Part shown: positions 11,442-23,311 of the stretch, piece by piece
How the letters are laid out: each line of letters opens with the position of its first letter
Position numbering within the stretch: the stretch's first letter is position 1
Assembly: GCA_028274465.1 (NCBI GenBank)
Contig: CM051458.1
Span: 78,946,085-79,010,084, forward strand
DNA: 64,000 nucleotides
Reading direction: 5' to 3'
Origin: Plantago ovata
Lineage: Eukaryota; Streptophyta; Magnoliopsida; Lamiales; Plantaginaceae
The notes under the pieces: generated by a model
What the model was told of the DNA's origin: nothing
The model's input: the letters and a program-made list of their open reading frames with translations, nothing else
The model's database searches: none
Made by a program: the position numbers and the translations under genes

Positions 11442-11543
11442 TTGGTGTTGGACACCATTTTTTTTTTGTGTTGGACATCATTTGTTTGTGTTGAACACCA
11501 AAAAGGTGGTGTCAAACGCCAAAAAGTTGGTGTCCAACACCAA
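11442..11543. repeat. imperfect inverted repeat (hairpin) of GGTGTTGGACACC type
   Basis: TTGGTGTTGGACACCA at 11442 is mirrored by TGGTGTCCAACACCAA ending at 11543. Degenerate copies of the same arm lie in between (GTGTTGGACATCA, GTGTTGAACACCA, GGTGTCAAACGCC). The arms are themselves short palindromic words. Confidence 0.8.
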
Positions 11544-11555
11544 TAAAAATAAATA

Positions 11556-11805
11556 CTCCCTCCGTCCCAGAACAGTTGCACCATTTTGCCATTTTGGGCG
11601 TCCCGTTAGAGTTGCACCATTTCATTTCTTTGCCATATTTGGACATGATTATAATAATTTTATATTACATCAACACATCTTTGTGGCCACAAATTCCCCA
11701 TAAAGTAAAAACAACACCCACTAACAATATAACTCAATATTTAACTCTTCTCCTTATTTTATGTGTCCAAAAGCAAATGGTGCAACTGCTCTGGGACGGA
11801 GGGAG
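11556..11805. mobile_element. Stowaway-type MITE, 250 bp
   Basis: Terminal inverted repeats CTCCCTCCGTCCCAGA and TCTGGGACGGAGGGAG with a TA target duplication (11554-11555 and 11806-11807). The 'CTCCCTCCGTCCC' terminus is the hallmark of Stowaway/mariner-derived MITEs. The next bases (AGTTGCACCATTT) also pair with the other end. Confidence 0.95.
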
Positions 11806-13590
11806 TATAAAATAAAAAGAGCTTCATTTTGTAACCAAAATGCTCCATTGGTAATAGAAATTTTTCCTCATTCATCATGTAAACTCTTGTGACATTTTAT
11901 GTCATTTATCTATAAAAGAATTCACGCTCTAAGTTAAACCAAAAGTAACATGCTTGACTCATTTATGATTTTGATAAATTTGTTACAAACTTGAAATGAG
12001 TTATTTGGATGAAGCTAGATTACTTGACAACATATTTAAGTAAATTTATAACAATAGAAATACAAAAGATTTAAAATGGATGTGCGTCTACACTTTAGAA
12101 CTTTTAGAGGTGAAGTCTAATTTTTTTTTAGAATATTGATGTCTAGACTCTAGATGCTTAGGATATTAACATGTGTGGTCTGTGTGATGTTGAAGTGTAT
12201 TGTTTTGTGGGAATCAATTGAATTTTAATGATTTTGTTTTTTTGAAATTCCGTTCATTTCATTAACTACTAAAGATCCGATAGTACAGTACGGTAATTAA
12301 GTACATCATCCTGTCTGATTACATTGATAAATGAATTAAATATACATATATATTAATTAAATTATTTATTAATTAATTATCGTTGTAAGACGTTTTTAAT
12401 CGCTAGAGAAGCAATCAAGCTAACCTTTAGTGATTCACAACGTCTTGTGAATAATAACATCGTCCGGTGATTTTTATTTTGTGTGAGACTCTTGACCACA
12501 GTGGATGAAAAATGTAATAGATCAGGAGAATAAAACATTTATTCGTAGTGTTAATAACAATATGTAAGTTTAATTATATAATGCAATTTGATTTTTAAAA
12601 AAAATCTCTATTTAGTTTTATATTTATTCTTTCCCACCCACTTTTGTCGCTTTTCGATCAGCACTGTAAAAATGCTCCCAGCCTGGGCACAAGTCTAGAG
12701 GAATCCAAACGACACAAATACATAGGTTGACAATAACACAACACTGGTACACTCCTCCCCACATCAAACCCTAGATCCAATTTTTCCCCTATCATCGCGT
12801 AGGAGACAAAGCACAGCAGCGCCTCCTTTCCGGTGACTGCACTCCCACTCCAGATTTGCTCTACTGCGTTTGAAGCTCCGCCCCACCGCCACCAGTAAGC
12901 TCCTCCACCACTAGTCGATGGCATCAACCCCCGACGACGATGCCGATGTGGATGATGACGATGATGATGTTCGGATCTAATTGTTAGTCACATGGATGGA
13001 ACTGGAAAATAATAAACTAGGTCAGTTTCCTCTTCTTTCTGTTTAATTGTTTGTGAGAAATTTTTTAAAGGTTTCGAATCATTAAGGTCTCTTCTTCATA
13101 TATGTGTGTCAAGGTTTTTCTTTAGAATCTAATGCTACAGCAATAAAATACCTTAATTCTATATAATATGTTTTCCCCGAGCACCCTACGATATATTTTT
13201 GAAAGACTAACAAAAAAAGTAAAATAACTAATATAATTATGAATTTCTGACTCTGTTTGTCATGTTCTCCGTTCCCACCTCCCAACTGTGTTCTCTTCCT
13301 TCAAATTTTATTATAGTCTCACATTAATGATTTGCAAAAACTACTCCCCAAGTTATGGCTTAGTTGGTAGTAAAATGATGAACTAATATTCTTTCTGATG
13401 ATGATGAATATTGTAGCTCTATTACTTTTTTATGCATTTATGAAATAAACACCCTTGAGGTTAGATAATAACTTCTTTACAAATTCTCTTGTGATACCAG
13501 CCTTAAAAAAGACCTAAAAGACCAACTAGGAGCTGACATCTGACATCTAGGATCATACCATTACAATTTCTTTTTTACAATTTCTTATTT

Positions 13591-13681
13591 AAGACCTCTT
13601 TCTAAGTTGAGACCATGAGACCAACGGATCCGGATCAATCCATTATACTATATCCAATTTCGCGGGTCATGTTATAACCCG
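13591..13681 (+). repeat. left terminal region of MULE copy 1
   Basis: The end reads AAGACCTCTTTCTAAG and is followed inward by the strong inverted motif shared with 28038-28059. A TATA-like box (TATAAATA) lies just inside, near 13720, at a suitable place to drive the Ulp1 gene. Confidence 0.65.
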
Positions 13682-16512
13682 GTTGGTTTATTGATTTCGG
13701 ATCTTTTAACGGGTTAGGTATAAATATGATAATTCGCCGGCTTTTTTGTTCATTTTCGTTCATTTCCTTCTTCCCGTTTCAGAGAACATAGAGAGAGAGA
13801 GTGTTTTAGGGAGAGAAAGCTGTGTGTGTCGTGTGTGTGTGTCGTGTGAATTGAAGCTCCGTCGCCGTGATAAAGCTACTGATCGTAGTCTCTGTCGTAT
13901 CTATTTTTTGATATATCCTTGAGTTTTATATGCTGTGTGTTTGAGTTTTATATAGTATTTCTTTTGAGGTTTTTAGCACTGTCCATGAGTTTTCATATGC
14001 ATTACAATCTTTTTGTAGCTCATAAGAAAATGCGTCCTATAACAACCCAATGCAAAATCAGTTCAATGTTCAATGTCATAAAATCTTTGCCTGATGTCTT
14101 TGCAATTGGATTTGGAGGTCTTTTGATGCTTGGATTTGATGTCTATCCATTCGACATAGTTCCGTGGCTGATGGAGAACTTCGATTGCAACACTCTTCTT
14201 CAAGATGTTGGTGTCAATTCGTACAATCTTACTGCTTTGGATGTGTATGATATTTTAAAGTTGCCTTATTTCCCTGACAATCCTATCCGTCTCTTCAAGC
14301 TGTCTGAAAAAGGACCAGATTTTCACCGAGTTAAAAAAGTTCGAGAGTGGTGGGATAGAGAATTTAAAGGATATATTAGACGTAACCGACCGGAATCAAA
14401 GGCTGAGGTCTATGAGTTCCCATGTGCTAAGATGGCTAAAGCAATCGAAACTCTTCCCCATGGTGGTCCTAAATTCAAGAAGCTATTTGTGATGTTTGCT
14501 TGTGCGGTTTTTCTCGCTCCAACATCCAGCAGTAATGCAGATTTCAAGTATGTTTTATCTTTAATTAATTATTACTGTTTTTTTTTTTCTTTTCTAGTAT
14601 GAAAATGCTGTTTGTTTTGAGTTTTAAGTGTTTTTAGTGTTATATGGTGCTTGCTTCAGTTTTACATTATCAACTTTTGAGTTTTTAGCGGTTATATTTA
14701 CTTTGACTATAAGTTTTATATGTTTAAGTTTTATATGTTTGAGTTTTATATGCTGTTTTGTTTGAGTTTTACATTGTTGTTGTTTGAGTTTTATATATAT
14801 GTATCTTTTTTCTTGTTGTCAGGCTTGTCTGTGCAATTGATGATGTAGACAAGATTAAGGAGTTGGATTGGAGCTCCTTTGTTGTTTCAAATATTGTTGA
14901 AGTCTTCAAAAAGCTTTTTGGTGATGGTAACAAGAAGAACAAGAGTACACTCTATGCTTGTGTTCCTGTTTTGCTACTTGCATATGGTCATAGGTACGTC
15001 ATCTTATATTATAACTTTTTCAGTTATTTTTACATGTTAATCGCCATGTTTTTTTCATCTAACTTTTATTTTAATCATTTTTAGATTCGTGTTCAAAGGC
15101 AACGAAATGCCAACAACGTTGCCTTTGATTCAGCACTGGACAAATGAGATTTTGGAAGAAAGATTTAAAGCTGAGGTGGTCCGTGGATTTGGTAAACAAC
15201 CAAAGAGCAAGATTGAGTTTCCCATCAGTAAGGGAATTAATCTACCGGGGCTTTCTGTTCCACAAGCTGAGGTGGTCCGTGGATTTGAGAAGGATAAGAC
15301 TGAGGATTCTGATGATAGAATTCTGAAATTCTGCATTCCCGAAGGAATCCCTACAAATGCAGAGTTGGAGAAGTTAACCATTGATGTGAGCTTTCTTATT
15401 CATCATTATTATTCCTTGAGCATAATATTTCTTGATATATGCTTGAGTTTTATGTGCTTCCTGTTTGAGTTTTATATGCATCATTTTTGAGTTATTATAT
15501 ATTCATGTTTGCTGTTTTTAGCCACTTGACTATGGATGGAGGCTATTGAAGCGGAACATGGAGGTTGTATTTCGGGATCATGCTGAATTTATCAATAACA
15601 ACTGTTCCGCTCCAGTTGACAGAGATTACAGCTGTTTAGCTTCCCAAAAATTCTGGACCGACAATGTCGTTTATAAAGAGCTTGATGAATGTACAAAAGC
15701 TCACTGTGAAGCAGTAGCAGCAACAATTGTTGCTAATTACGACCTCGGCATTGGTTCAACACAATGTGAAGAAGATGGGAAACAAAAGGCTAGGCTGAAG
15801 AAGTAAATGTCACCAAAGATTTGGAAATGACTGTTGACTTGAGCAATGATGGAAGCAAAGAAGAGCATGCAGAAATTATTGGATTTGAGACTCAGACTCA
15901 GACTGAAAATTTGAATGATGGTATGTATATAATTTCAGATGTTTTACTTTAAATTGAATCTGTAATGCTAAGATGATTTTGAGTTTTATATGCTTTCTGT
16001 TTTGAGTTTTATATTGTGCTTGCTTGAGTTATGTGTCTGTCAATCCATTTTATATTTTTTTGTATATACTTGAGTTTTATACGCTGTTTGTTTTGAGTTT
16101 TATAAGAATGTTTCTACAATCATTGCTGACTAAAATGTTTTTTCATTGTAAATAGTGTCATCAAAGGTCATTCTTCAAACAGGAGAAACAGAGTCACAAG
16201 CTATTGCTTCTGCTTCTATTTCAGTTACTCATGTAACAGAAACTCAACTATCTCAAATTCGAAAAGTGCATTTCGAAGATGATTTGAACACTGAGCACAT
16301 GGATAAAGGTGAAGGTTATTCTTGTTCTTGATTTTTCTTGTAAAATTTTTGATTCAGGCAATTTGGATTGTAAAATATATTTTAACATTCTGATCGAGGC
16401 ATTTGGGATTGTAATAACTTTTGTTTTGAATCAACATTACACTAGAAATTAAGTTGTAATAATAAATTATGTTCTTGAGTTTTATTCATTATTGGTTTGA
16501 GTTTTGTTTTTC

Positions 16513-16514
<2 letters not shown>

Positions 16515-16553
<39 letters not shown>

Positions 16554-16558
16554 TTTTT
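16515..16558. repeat. (AT)n/(T)n microsatellite in a Ulp1 intron
   Basis: A run of alternating AT is followed by poly-T. Confidence 0.9.
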
Positions 16559-16813
16559 AAAATTAAGTTAATGCATTGATAGCAACAACAAAGCCTTCAG
16601 TAATGGAAACTAAAGAACTGAATAAGAATGTTGCAGCAGATGAGTCTAATGAAGCTGAAAAGAAAGGTAATTATTTTCTAAAGTTTTATAATAAAATTAT
16701 TTTCTTTATGTTTGAGTTTTTATGTACAGTTTGTGTTGAGTTTTATGTTATTTATATTTGAGTTTTACATCTACCATATTGTGTTTTCTTTGCAGATGAA
16801 GACTTGGATTTAC

Positions 16814-16875
16814 ATATTGATGTCTTGGGATGTAGTGAGGCAGGATATTGATGTATTGGGATGTAGTGAGGCAGT
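16814..16875 (+). repeat. 31-bp tandem duplication inside a Ulp1 exon
   Basis: Copies starting ATATTGATGT at 16814 and 16845 both run to GGATGTAGTGAGGCAG. The unit is not a multiple of three, so it shifts the frame. Copy 2 (around 32940) has only one unit. Confidence 0.9.
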
Positions 16876-18497
16876 AGGAGCTCCAGATAGACATATGTCA
16901 TTAGTTTCTCAGTGGATGAGGCGTCATGCAAAGGACTTTGTTGATATGAAGAGTCTCATGAAAGAGACTTGTGATTACATGATATACATGTCTGAACTTT
17001 GGAAAAGGTATTTATTTTTTCCTTTTATTGTTATATGTGTGTGTTTTGAGTATTGTATTCTGGCTGTTTGAGTTTTATGCATATAATGTTTTGAGTTTTA
17101 TTTATTTGTATATTTTTTCAGTGATAGAAAAGAGCAAGTAAAACAAGGTGATGTTGATTTGGGTGTTGAAGACTTGTCATTTGCTGAGTATCATACACTT
17201 ACCTACATAAGACCTGAGGATGTGTTGACATTAGCTTCTGATAACTCAATTTATGATTCTTGCATTGATGACATATCTGTTTCAATTAACCATGCTGAGA
17301 TTATTAGAAGCAAAGATGAACCTCGTATTTGCTGTTTCATAATTCAATTGCATGTAAGTGTTATCAGATTTTCTGAGTAATTGCTTAAGTATACATGTTC
17401 TGTTTTTTAAAGTAGCATTTTTTATTTTATATTTGTTATTTGTTGTACTATTATTGATCGACTCTTGCTGGATATACTCCGAGGGCTGACGAGTCACATG
17501 TGTCTACTGTTGAAGAGTTGAATAGAGCAAAATTGAGTTTGAATAATTTTATGGACGAATGAATTTTGAATACATTTCAATCCAACTTTGAGTTCTTGAA
17601 AACTGTGAAACAGGTAATTTAATTTTTATTCATCTTTTATTTATATACAATGAGTTTTGAATATATGTTCTCTGAATTTTATATGTATTTGATTTTCTTT
17701 GGAGTTCTTCTTTCCACATTTCGAAGATAATTCTAGAAAAAATCAAAAAAATCACTTTACACTATTTGTTGTCTGCCTTGAATCCAATAAAATTTATCAT
17801 CTGGACAATCGCATTCCTAATACTGAAAGGTGCAAGGCTTTGGCAGGTGTACTGGTAAGTTTAGATTTTTTGTTCTTTACTGCTATTTTTCGTAATGTTT
17901 TGTTCATGTATTGAAGATTTTTGTACTGTTGTGAATATGAAAAGTTTGGTCATTAATAAAGCTTAGACTATTTGCCTCATTCATTCAAGTAGATTACTTA
18001 CTTATTAGTCACTATCTTTTTTTTTTAGAGAATAAATTTGGCAGGTTACTTGCACAGACATGGACACCCTGATGCTGCAACAATTCTTGATTTTCCTCTT
18101 ATTTATCCTCAGTGTCAATGGGCAAATAGATCAAAAAATGACTATGACTGTGGTGTTTATGTTATTAAAGAAATGGAGTTCTTCAGAAATGGAAATTATT
18201 CAGGACCTTCAATGACTAAGGTACTAATTAGCTTATACCATGTATGAGATTTGTTTATAATATGAGTTTTATATTAATTTCTCTTTTTTAATATATTTTT
18301 ACCAGGTTGCTGAAAGACGTCGTATGAGAGCTGAAATAATTGCTTCAGTTGCTCTGTCTGACGCAAATTCAAAGAGAAATCGGTTGTTGACCAGTGTCAG
18401 GAAGTTTAGTGAAGATAAAAGAGAACATATCTGCAGTGACTTAGAGAGAATCATAGCCCAGAATAGGAAATCAAACAAGCTGAAAGTTGTTAAATAG

Positions 18498-19402
18498 AAT
18501 CATGTATAGAATCATTTATTAGATTCATTGTAATTTTTTGAGGACCATGAACATGTTTCAAGGATCGCTTTTTCTTTTGTGTAATTGTTCATGGCTTATT
18601 CAAGATTGTTAATTCTGTAGGAATGTTTTTCTGCATTTGTTGTCTTGAATGATAATTGTTCCTTTCCCATTATATGTAGCTTATTGAAATTATAAGTATT
18701 CCTTTTCTATTCTGCAAAGATAAAACTCAAACATGCTTCAGATAAAACTCAACTTCTCTACATTAATATGCTGCTTGAGGATAAATTTCATATTTTTTGA
18801 GTTTCTTATGATGTTTGTTTGAGTTTTATCTGATGCATGTTTGAGTTTTACCACTGTTGTCCATGCTCATATTTTTATATGCATTTTTTATTCAAATTTA
18901 ACAGAATGATAATGGTTCCTTTTCCATTCTGTAACTTATTGAATTATAATTGTTCATTTTCCATTTTTTTCCAAAGTTAAAACTCAAACATGCATCAGAT
19001 AAAACTCAAACCAACACCAGATAAAACTCAACTTTTCTACATTAATATGCTGCTTCAGGATAAATTTCATATTTTTTTGAGTTTCATTTGATGTTAGTTT
19101 GAGTTTTATCTGATGCAGGTTTGAGTTTTACCACTGCTGTCCATGCTCATATTTTTATATGCATTTTTTATTCAATTTAGACAAGTCTGATTGGGAAACT
19201 AAATATGTAATGCATATACTGATATTAACACATTTTATTTTAAACTAATATACATTATTTTTCTACCTAGTCTAAACTTCAAATCTGAGACCCTATCACA
19301 AAACGTCTAACATGATAACACGAACATAATATTTGAACGTAATAAACTGACCTACCTAATCTACTGTCAATGCTATAGCATTTTCCACACATGTAATAAG
19401 GC
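18498..19402. other. spacer between Ulp1 and orphan genes, full of TTTGAGTTTTAT motifs
   Basis: Two successive, similar blocks (about 18650-18890 and 18900-19170) each hold inverted (ATAAAACTCAAA) then direct (TTTGAGTTTTATC) copies of the element's repeat, followed by TTTTACCACTG.TGTCCATGCTC. It may include the 3' ends of both genes. Confidence 0.6.
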
Positions 19403-19981
19403 CTAGATTATATTGAATAGAATGCCATTCTGCAAGCTTCTACGATTGCGATCATTCTCATCAATCGTATGCTCCACGTCCACGTCTATCTCCTGTGTTG
19501 TAGCAGCAAAGTAGAGTTCGCTATCATCAATTCCAATGCGCTGCTCAGTTTGGTGAAGCGTCATTCCCAAATTCCAGAAGTAGTCGGCCACATCATTAGG
19601 ATTGAATGGACGTATGTCTTCCCGATGGTTGTTTGAAACCGATATACCGGTATTAGTTTCTGTCACCAATACGATGTGAGGTCTTGAAAACCTTATATGA
19701 TTGCTCAAGTCAGCCTCATAGTTTCTTGGAATGACGTTGCTATCTTCAATGGTATGTGCTGCATTCAACCATATGAACCTGTATCTATATCGGTGCGATA
19801 GGCGTTCTTCCATATCCATTGATATCGTAACAACCCAATTCTGTTCTTCTGTCAGACGAACATTGATTTTTAGTTCATGCTCCGTCGATATAGATATGAA
19901 TTTCCAGAATGCTTTGCCGCGATGTTCAGCCAGTGCTCGTGGGTTATCAATGTTGATAGTTTCAATATGTATGTGCGACAT
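19403..19981 (-). CDS. orphan ORF of the MULE, 192 aa, function unknown
   Basis: An uninterrupted single-exon frame starts MSHIHIETINIDNP and ends NGILFNII. It is conserved at the same place and strand in copy 2 (39227-39805) with only about a dozen amino-acid changes. I recognise no domain. The middle has many beta-strand-like stretches (WKFISIST, LKINVRLTEEQNWVVTISM, YRYRFIWLN), and the tail is acidic (QEIDVDVE..IDENDRN). A TATA-like box (TATAAATA on the minus strand) lies near 20100, upstream of the start. In copy 2 the same frame extends further upstream, while in copy 1 that extension meets TGA, so the ATG at 19981 is the safest start. It could be an element accessory protein or a captured host gene. 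Confidence 0.7.
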   Translation of the reverse strand: MSHIHIETINIDNPRALAEHRGKAFWKFISISTEHELKINVRLTEEQNWVVTISMDMEERLSHRYRYRFIWLNAAHTIEDSNVIPRNYEADLSNHIRFSRPHIVLVTETNTGISVSNNHREDIRPFNPNDVADYFWNLGMTLHQTEQRIGIDDSELYFAATTQEIDVDVEHTIDENDRNRRSLQNGILFNII

Positions 19982-20435
19982 TTTTTTACTTTTTTTCTGT
20001 GTTTTGCTGTTTCAAGAATTTCCAGAAATACTTTTTTCTGTTTGTCTGTGTTTTGCTGTACTCGACTGAATGTTGATGATTATACTGATGTTGTCCTCAA
20101 TATTTATAGGAGTGCAAAAACCTGTTATCAAGAGTCATGTGTTTTTCATGAAGTGTTTTGTCCATTGTTGGAAGTGTTTTATGAAGAGTCATGTTTTTTC
20201 ATGAAGTCTTGTCTTTACACGCTAGTTCCTTACCATTAGCAGAAAGAAGCGGCTTTTCTTATTAATAACTAAAAGAATCGTTTCTTCAAAAATAAAATAA
20301 TAATAATAATAATAAAATTAACACAAAATGAATAATATCTCTCAAAGGGTTTTTATTTCTCTCAAACGGTTTTTATTTCTCTCAAAGGGTTTCTCTCTAA
20401 ACCGTTTCTCCTTCTTTCAATTGTCGACATACAAG
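19982..20435. promoter_or_regulatory. divergent promoter region, orphan ORF (-) and RPA70-like (+)
   Basis: The two ATGs point away from each other across 454 bp. The minus-strand TATA-like box is near 20100. An (AAT)n tract lies at about 20297-20317. Short repeats of TTTCTCTCAAA.GG.TTTTTAT lie near 20340-20400; copy 2 has fewer of them. Very few TTTGAGTTTTAT motifs occur here, unlike every other spacer of the element. Confidence 0.55.
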
Positions 20436-22623
20436 ATGAATCTCACAGTCTGTTTAGATCAAATCTGTGCCGGCGACCGTGTCTGCAAGCCTGTGTTGAA
20501 GGTTATTAGTATCAAACAAACAAATGTGGATCCATCAACAACAGAGCGTTACAGGTTTACTCTATTTGATTCTCTCAATACTCACCATGCCATGCTTTGT
20601 ACAAACCTAAATTTTTGGGTGAAGAATAACCTTGTTCGTAGTGGATCTATTATTGAGATGAATGATTACACCTGCTGTACAATCAGAGATCGAAAGTAAT
20701 TTTCTCTACTCTCAATTTATATATTCATTTTATTTTGTGTATTCATTTTTTGTTCGTTTGTGTGTGTATGCTTGATGTTTTGAGTTTTACCTATATTGGG
20801 TTTGATGTAATTGTTCATGGCATATGTGTATTTTTGTCGTTTTACTTGGTGTTGTTATTAATGTAGCTTGTTGAAATGATAATGTTTTCGTGATAAAACT
20901 CAAAACAAGCACAATATAAAACTCAAACAAACACTATATAAAACTCAACATGTCTACATGGTGCTTTAGGATAAGTTTTATGTAATTGAGTTTTATATGA
21001 TGTTTGTTTGAGTTTTATTTTCTGCTTCTTTGAGGCTTACCACTGTCCATGCATGTTATAACTTATCATATGATTTTTTTTTCTTTTTTCAGGATCATTA
21101 CTATTGTGGGATTCAGAACTATCTTGATAGATTCAACATGTACTGGTAGTTCAAGTGTGTTTGTCAACGCACAACAAGAATTTCCTCAAAACACAAGACC
21201 TCTTGCACAAGCTGACAACCAAATGCAGAAGTCGAGGATGAATCCAATTTCATTGAATGAAGCAAACAAGTTGAAAATGAAATTAAATAAATTTACTCCC
21301 ATTTCTGCTCTGACTCCACTTAATCGTAAGTGGATTATTAAAGGTCGAGTTACTGCAAAAAATGAGGTACGACACTTCAACACTGAGAAAGGGCATGGTA
21401 AAGTGTTTTCGTTTGATGTGTTGGATTCTGGTGGAGGTGAGATCTGTGCCACATGCTTTAATGCTGTTGTTGACAAAATTCATGCATCTATTGAAGTTGG
21501 TAAAATTTATGAAATATCAAAAGGTAACTTGAAAGCTGCCCAGAAGATGTTCAACTGTCTTAATAGTCGATGGAAAATTTATTTGGAGACATCATCATTG
21601 GTTAAGTTGTGCTCTAATGAAGATGATTCTATACCAAAGCAGATGTTTTGTTTCAAATCCATTGAAGAAATTGCAAATACAGAAAGTGATGTTGTAGTTG
21701 ATTTGATAGCTGTGGTATCAACTGTTGATGCTTCTGTTCTTTTTATGAGAAAAGATGGAATGCAAACTCAAAGAAGATTTCTGAACTTGAAGGATCAATC
21801 AGGACGAAGTATAGAGTTTACCTTGTGGAGAGGTTTCAACAGTAAAGAAGGTGAACAACTTTATGAAATGGTACAAACTGGGAGATCTCCTATTTTGGCT
21901 GTGAAATTTGCTAAAGTGAGCAATTTCAGTGTGAAATCAATCTGCACGATATCTTCTACTCGACTGTTCATCAATCCTGTTTCTGTAGAGGCTTCTTCCT
22001 TAAGACAATGGTTTGATAATGGTGGAAAAGAAATATTATTTGAATCTATTTCTAGGCCATCTGTCACTGCAGGCCTCAAAAAATTTGTTCCCAAAACATT
22101 GTCACAAATAACAGATGAGCGACTTGTAATGTCAAAATCACCAGACTGGATTTCATGCAAGGCGACATTAATGTTCATTCACAATGATAGTTTGTACTAC
22201 ACAGCGGGCCCTCTCAAAGTAGGTGATAGAATATGCAGCAAGAAAGTCACACAAACTGTGGACTCAAAATGGTGGTGCGATACCTGTAAGAAGGAATTTA
22301 AAGATTGTGATCATCGATATCTGCTTCAAGCTCAATTCCAAGATCATACCGGTGCAGCTAATGTCACAGCATTCCAGGAAGTAGATGAAAAAATTGTTGG
22401 TCATTCTGCCAAAGCAAATCATTTTTTACAAGATGCTGCTGGACCTGAAATTATTCATGACATATTGCATGATTGCATGTTTAAGCAGTACAATCTCAAG
22501 CTTAAAATAATGGAGACCAATTATTACGATGAAAAGAAAGTGGCGATTACAGTTGTCCACGCAGAGATGGTGAATTATGCACAAGAGGCTCAATATCTGG
22601 TGGATTTGATTTCGAAGTTTTAA
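20436..22623 (+). CDS. RPA70-like single-strand DNA-binding protein, MULE copy 1
   Basis: Two exons, 20436-20695 and 21093-22623, join in frame (CGA AA|G ATC) to 596 aa. It resembles the large subunit of replication protein A. After an N-terminal OB-like segment (CLDQICAGDRVCKPVLKV) comes ISALTPLNRKWIIKGRVTAK, the start of DNA-binding domain A. Domain B covers the region around 'RFLNLKDQSGRSIEFTLW', and domain C covers WISCKATLMFIHND to the end, with 'YLLQAQFQDHTGAANVTAFQE'. The zinc site expected as C-x8-C-x13-C-x2-C has lost its first Cys, which is Gly (codon 22207-22209), while the other three remain (CSKKV...WWCDTC). RPA coats single-stranded DNA in replication and repair. In the element it could assist transposition intermediates, but that is inference. 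The frame is otherwise intact, so it may be expressed. Confidence 0.88.
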
Positions 22624-23311
22624 CATCGTTGAACATGTTTTATTTATAATTTGAAACTTATCTGTAATAACTCAGATTAGTACTACTTTCTGTCATATTT
22701 TGTAAACTCTTTTATAATTCTCTTTTATATGTTTTTTGAGTTTTATATGCTGTGTGTTTGAGTTTTTTATGGTGCTTGTTTAAGGTTTACCACTGTCCAT
22801 GAGTTAACATTGAAAATTCATGGAAATATATTACATGATCCCTTTACAAATGTTTAATTGTGCACCGCATCCAAAACCACTAAACCCTAATTATGATGGT
22901 AGAATCCGGAAGTAATTCAATTCATTTTTCAGGGTGTTTGGGGTTGACCAATCCATCTAGACTTGTAGTTTTAGAAAAATATACAACCTTAGTTTAGTTT
23001 GAGGCTTGAGTGTATGTTTGAGTTTTATACGCTGTTTGTTTGAGTTTTATGTTGTGGTTTGTTTGAGGTTTACCACTGAGCATGAGTTTCATATGCATGA
23101 CAGTTTGAGTTTAACCTTCATAGAAATTTTTTAAATTTTTGAACAACTGTCAACATAAACATGAGGAAAATCAAGAAAAACAGAGTATCAATATTAATGG
23201 GACAGAGTCTACAAAATTCTAAATCTTAAAGAAAGAAATATAGTATTGAAATCAAGGAACATAGTCCACAAAAGAATAGAGTACTGAATTTTTTATGTAT
23301 TCCTTGTTTCA
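22624..23311. other. spacer between the convergent RPA70-like and transposase genes
   Basis: It contains several direct TTTGAGTTTTAT copies (around 22735-22760 and 23015-23050) and two TTTACCACTG..CATGAGTT modules. No gene is seen. Confidence 0.6.

Larger units (their letters stand above)
10518..13590. other. noncoding region between the CACTA and MULE elements
   Basis: It contains the duplicate block 10520-11030, a hairpin (11442-11543) and a Stowaway MITE (11556-11805). Otherwise it is AT-rich sequence without a recognisable gene. Near 12918 an ATG opens a 20-codon Asp-rich frame (ASTPDDDADVDDDDDD), which I do not call a gene. A T-run at 11217-11226 followed by GATATCAAAATGAAATGAAG could be the antisense tail of a small retroelement, but no boundaries could be fixed. 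Confidence 0.45.
14030..18497 (+). pseudogene. Ulp1 (C48) protease, MULE copy 1, broken
   Basis: Likely exons: 14018-14547 (ATG 14030), 14823-14993, 15085-15385, 15522-15920, 16156-16308, 16583-16666, 16796-17007, 17122-17353, about 17444-17613, 17705-17854, 18029-18220 and 18306-18497. The N-terminal part (IGFGGLLML...WLMENFD...LTALDVYDILKLP) is the domain usual in plant transposon-borne Ulp1 proteins. The C-terminal part is the SUMO/NEDD8-type cysteine protease fold with all expected residues: His in KNHFTLFVVCLE, Asp in YHLDN, Gln in YPQCQW and Cys in YDCGVYVIKEME (Cys codon 18149-18151). Lesions: a one-base loss near 15790, a 31-bp tandem duplication (16814-16875), a lost splice AG near 17443 (TGTAC where copy 2 has TGTAG) and TGA at 17560-17562 where copy 2 has TGG. 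The catalytic triad survives but the gene cannot make a full protein. Confidence 0.85.

Noticed and set aside
12658..12927. 89-aa minus-strand frame near 12.8 kb
   Set aside because: No domain, no splice support, and no similarity to anything recognised.
20436..22623. RPA70-like gene as evidence for a Helitron
   Set aside because: No Rep/helicase frame and no TC...CTRR ends with a 3' hairpin were seen, and the gene sits between MULE ends with a MULE transposase in both copies.
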